Assembly: GCF_947169445.1 (NCBI RefSeq)
Contig: NZ_CAMVPU010000021.1
Coordinates: 1-64,000 of the forward strand
Source of the DNA: an uncultured Butyrivibrio sp.
GTDB lineage: Bacteria; Bacillota; Clostridia; Lachnospirales; Lachnospiraceae
Direction of reading: 5' to 3'
DNA: 64,000 nt
Both the position numbers and the translations under genes were made by a program. Under the pieces are notes generated by a model, which was given only the letters and a program-made list of their open reading frames with translations, had not been told where the DNA came from and did not search any database. Below are positions 61,912 through 64,000 of this stretch, in pieces. Numbering within the stretch: the first letter of the stretch is position 1; the number at the start of each line of letters is the position of its first letter.

Positions 61912-63072
61912 TTATATCAGATACTCATCCAGATCATAAACAGTATTGATCTTACCCGATAAAACACTGATAAATGTAGGCTCCGAAGAGTGAACCCTGA
62001 TTGCTGTCGGTCTTGAATCATCTATCTCAGAGCTCTTTAGAATTGGTTTCATTGAAAAGAGCGAGCTTCTGTAATAGAAACCATATTCAGGCTTCATATA
62101 CTTACTGGCCAGATGGCTCATGTAATCCCAGGATGACTCCGGTTTGCATGGACATCTGTCGCAATTTCCAAGACTCTCGGGGCTACATGCATATCCACCA
62201 ACCTCCTTCAGATGCTCCTGACATCTAAAAGTCGGCAGCTTGTCATAGCTTGTAACATGCGGAGTAAAGGTAACCGAAGTAAGTGAATGCTTTCCTGTAA
62301 GGCCAAAAGGCATAATAGAAAAGAATGGTCCGTCCATTACAGTAAGTCCTGTCTTCTTCAGATTATCATCCACATCACATAAGATTATCTCACACAGCTC
62401 ATATTTAATAGCAAAGGTTTCCTCAGGAAAGACCTTGCTAAGTATCTGATTAACGGAAGCATATGTGGAATTTAATACAAACCCAGATGAAAAGTCATGC
62501 AATCCACTTTCATCAGAGGATGAAATGATGTATTCGTTTCCATCTCTTTTTATTTCTGTTATCTCTGAATTAAATCTTATCTCAACATTAGAAAGCTTAC
62601 CTATCTCATCTAAAAGATAATCTCTTAGTATATGAGCATCATAGGTATATTCCTCTGTAAGAAATGCGCCGTCGCACATCTTATCCTGAAACCATCTGCT
62701 GGCAGGAACCTCATCGCATCTGATACCTGCCGCCCTGCAAAAATCCATAAACTGGGATGCATTGGTCCAGCTAAAGTTCTCCGACGTCGCATAAATCTGC
62801 TCGAATTTATCATGTATACAGAACTTGTAATCCTCAACAAATCTCTTGAAATACCCGGCTGACTTCATAGCTGTTGAAAGGCTTCTGGGATAATGATATC
62901 CCATATGAACTCTCGCCTGATTTATATAGGTTGCCCTCGAAAAGGAATCCGGCTCTTTTTCAAGTACTAAAACAGAAAGCCCTCTTTTACCGCAAAAAAG
63001 GGCCGCGTACAAGCCATACAGACCTGCTCCGATTATTATTCTGTCATATTTAATACTCTTACTCATTGGCAT
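61912..63072 (-). CDS. FAD-dependent oxidoreductase with a cysteine cluster
   Basis: 386 residues. YDRIIIGAGLYGLYAALFCGKRGLSVLVLEKEP is the FAD fold, and ARVHMGYHYPRSLSTA follows, the pattern of D-amino-acid-oxidase-like enzymes. A cluster of cysteines at 284, 296, 304, 307 and 309 (CDRCPC) lies near the C-terminal third, possibly a metal or iron-sulfur site. Its place between a phosphoglycosyltransferase and GT2 genes suggests an oxidized or otherwise altered sugar. Two close Met codons (63072, 63066) could start it; neither has a strong site. Confidence 0.78.
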   Translation of the reverse strand: MPMSKSIKYDRIIIGAGLYGLYAALFCGKRGLSVLVLEKEPDSFSRATYINQARVHMGYHYPRSLSTAMKSAGYFKRFVEDYKFCIHDKFEQIYATSENFSWTNASQFMDFCRAAGIRCDEVPASRWFQDKMCDGAFLTEEYTYDAHILRDYLLDEIGKLSNVEIRFNSEITEIKRDGNEYIISSSDESGLHDFSSGFVLNSTYASVNQILSKVFPEETFAIKYELCEIILCDVDDNLKKTGLTVMDGPFFSIMPFGLTGKHSLTSVTFTPHVTSYDKLPTFRCQEHLKEVGGYACSPESLGNCDRCPCKPESSWDYMSHLASKYMKPEYGFYYRSSLFSMKPILKSSEIDDSRPTAIRVHSSEPTFISVLSGKINTVYDLDEYLI

Positions 63073-63101
63073 ATCATTACATTCTCACAGAATATTCTGT
63101 A

Positions 63102-64000
63102 TTACTTGGCGCCTTTGCTAAATAGAACAACGCCTACAGTCTTAAGCAAAATAACAAAATCTTCTGTAAGACTCCAATTATCAATATATTTAAGGTCGAG
63201 CTTAACTACTTCGTCGAAATCCTGAATGTCACTTCTACCACTGATCTGCCACATTCCGGTAAGACCAGGTGTCATGGAAAGACGTCTTCTGTAATGCTCG
63301 TTGTACTCTTTAAACTCATTCTCTGTCGGTGGTCTTGTACCAACAAGGCTCATGTCTCCCTTAAGAACATTAAGGAACTGAGGGAACTCATCAAGACTTG
63401 TTTTCCTGATGAATTTGCCCACTTTAGTAACACGTGGATCATCCTCCATCTTGAACATAAGGCCGCTCATCTCATTCTGGGCCATCAGTTCTTTCTTACG
63501 TTCCTCAGCATCAATATACATTGATCTGAACTTATAAATCTTAAATCTTCTACCATTCTTACCTATACGAGTTTGTGAAAAGAATACTGGTCCCGGTGAA
63601 TCCAGCTTGATTGCAGGAGCCAGGAACAATGTAATAATTCCGGTAAGAATAAGTCCAACAAAGCCACCGATTATATCAAAGATTCTCTTGATGAAAAGTC
63701 TCTTGTAGCTTGAACGGAACATTGAATATGTAATAACTGTGTAATCAAGGAAATCATCCACGCTGGAAACTGCCTTGCCCACGTATGGAAGCTCTAAGTT
63801 GTAATGAGTATTGACACCCATCTCTTCAAAGCCCATGAAAATATCTTCCATATCCCTCTGAGGAATATTGGGAGTATTGATAAATACTTCATCAAATGGG
63901 TCTGTGATAAGTCTCTCTGTAAGGTTATGGATACCATAGTGAACATGGACATCTCCAATATACCAGTCTGGTCTTGCAGTCTTATCTGCATTCGCATCAT
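63102..64000 (-). CDS. Polyprenyl-phosphate sugar phosphotransferase, 5' end beyond the window
   Basis: The frame is open from its stop at 63102 to the right edge, at least 299 residues; the N-terminal membrane helices lie outside the window. Near the edge are VHVHYGIHNLTERLI and DEVFINTPNIPQRDMEDIFMGFEEMG, the end of the CoA-binding-like domain. One helix (about KRIFDIIGGFVGLILTGIITLF) and the catalytic domain follow: KFRSMYIDAEERK, DPRVTKVGKFIRKTSLDEFPQFLNVL, MSLVGTRPPTENEF and MTPGLTGMWQISGR. An ATG at 63851 is internal, not the start. It initiates a second lipid-linked glycan. Confidence 0.92.
   Translation of the reverse strand, partial: DANADKTARPDWYIGDVHVHYGIHNLTERLITDPFDEVFINTPNIPQRDMEDIFMGFEEMGVNTHYNLELPYVGKAVSSVDDFLDYTVITYSMFRSSYKRLFIKRIFDIIGGFVGLILTGIITLFLAPAIKLDSPGPVFFSQTRIGKNGRRFKIYKFRSMYIDAEERKKELMAQNEMSGLMFKMEDDPRVTKVGKFIRKTSLDEFPQFLNVLKGDMSLVGTRPPTENEFKEYNEHYRRRLSMTPGLTGMWQISGRSDIQDFDEVVKLDLKYIDNWSLTEDFVILLKTVGVVLFSKGAK

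Noticed and set aside
63794..64000. Open frame at the right edge in a frame different from the phosphoglycosyltransferase
   Set aside because: The enzyme's own frame stays open to the edge and encodes family-like sequence, so the other frame is not a gene.

Overview
The window looks like a chromosomal segment of a low-GC Gram-positive Clostridium-class bacterium, most likely Lachnospiraceae close to Butyrivibrio or Pseudobutyrivibrio. That placement is inferred from AT-rich sequence, consensus housekeeping promoters, an FMN riboswitch on a RibU-type transporter, the non-mevalonate IspD, a TsaB-RimI fusion and protein families recalled from that group; no database was searched. Nearly everything is on the minus strand. 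Only two genes, an HD-GYP phosphodiesterase (8.3 kb) and an SGNH lipoprotein (52.8 kb), are on the plus strand.

From 1 to 16 kb lie housekeeping and regulatory genes: the 5' part of tRNA-Ser(UGA); a run tsaE, tsaB-rimI fusion, RNase Z, a small membrane protein, tsaD, ispD and a GT4 glycosyltransferase; riboswitch-controlled ribU; the HD-GYP gene; murA; a coiled-coil protein with a LysM/G5/M23 peptidase; a small alarmone synthetase; a GT2 enzyme; and an LCP-family ligase. Two intergenic stretches (6.93-7.09 and 13.1-13.43 kb) are packed with hairpins, inverted repeats and direct repeats and are not explained by genes.

From 16 to 36 kb is a rhamnose-containing polysaccharide locus of the ABC-exported type. 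It has dTDP-rhamnose genes rmlB, rmlA and rmlC (no rmlD in the window), a Wzm/Wzt transporter whose ATPase carries a C-terminal extension, a fused methyltransferase-kinase resembling the WbdD chain terminator of Gram-negative O-antigens, three large two-module GT2 proteins, another GT2, a phosphoglucomutase, and a WbaP/WcaJ-type phosphoglycosyltransferase. The LCP protein would then attach the polymer to peptidoglycan.

From 36 to 64 kb is a second surface-glycan and cell-wall region: a giant GH25 lysozyme with a poly-acidic cytosolic tail, a pair of small EamA-type transporters, an MBOAT acyltransferase with a DltD-like partner and several SGNH proteins (one apparently lacking its nucleophile), a CDP-sugar/LicD cassette, large membrane proteins, a Wzx-like flippase, GT2 enzymes, a DegT aminotransferase, a radical SAM/SPASM protein, two FAD enzymes, and a second phosphoglycosyltransferase that runs off the right edge. 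Two phosphoglycosyltransferases plus one ABC exporter and one flippase suggest two separate polymers, one exported by Wzm/Wzt and one by Wzx. The strongest leads are the WbdD-like/Wzt pairing, the complementary decay of the two-module GT2 proteins, the IspD-type/LicD cassette, the SGNH pseudoenzyme, and the structured intergenic elements.
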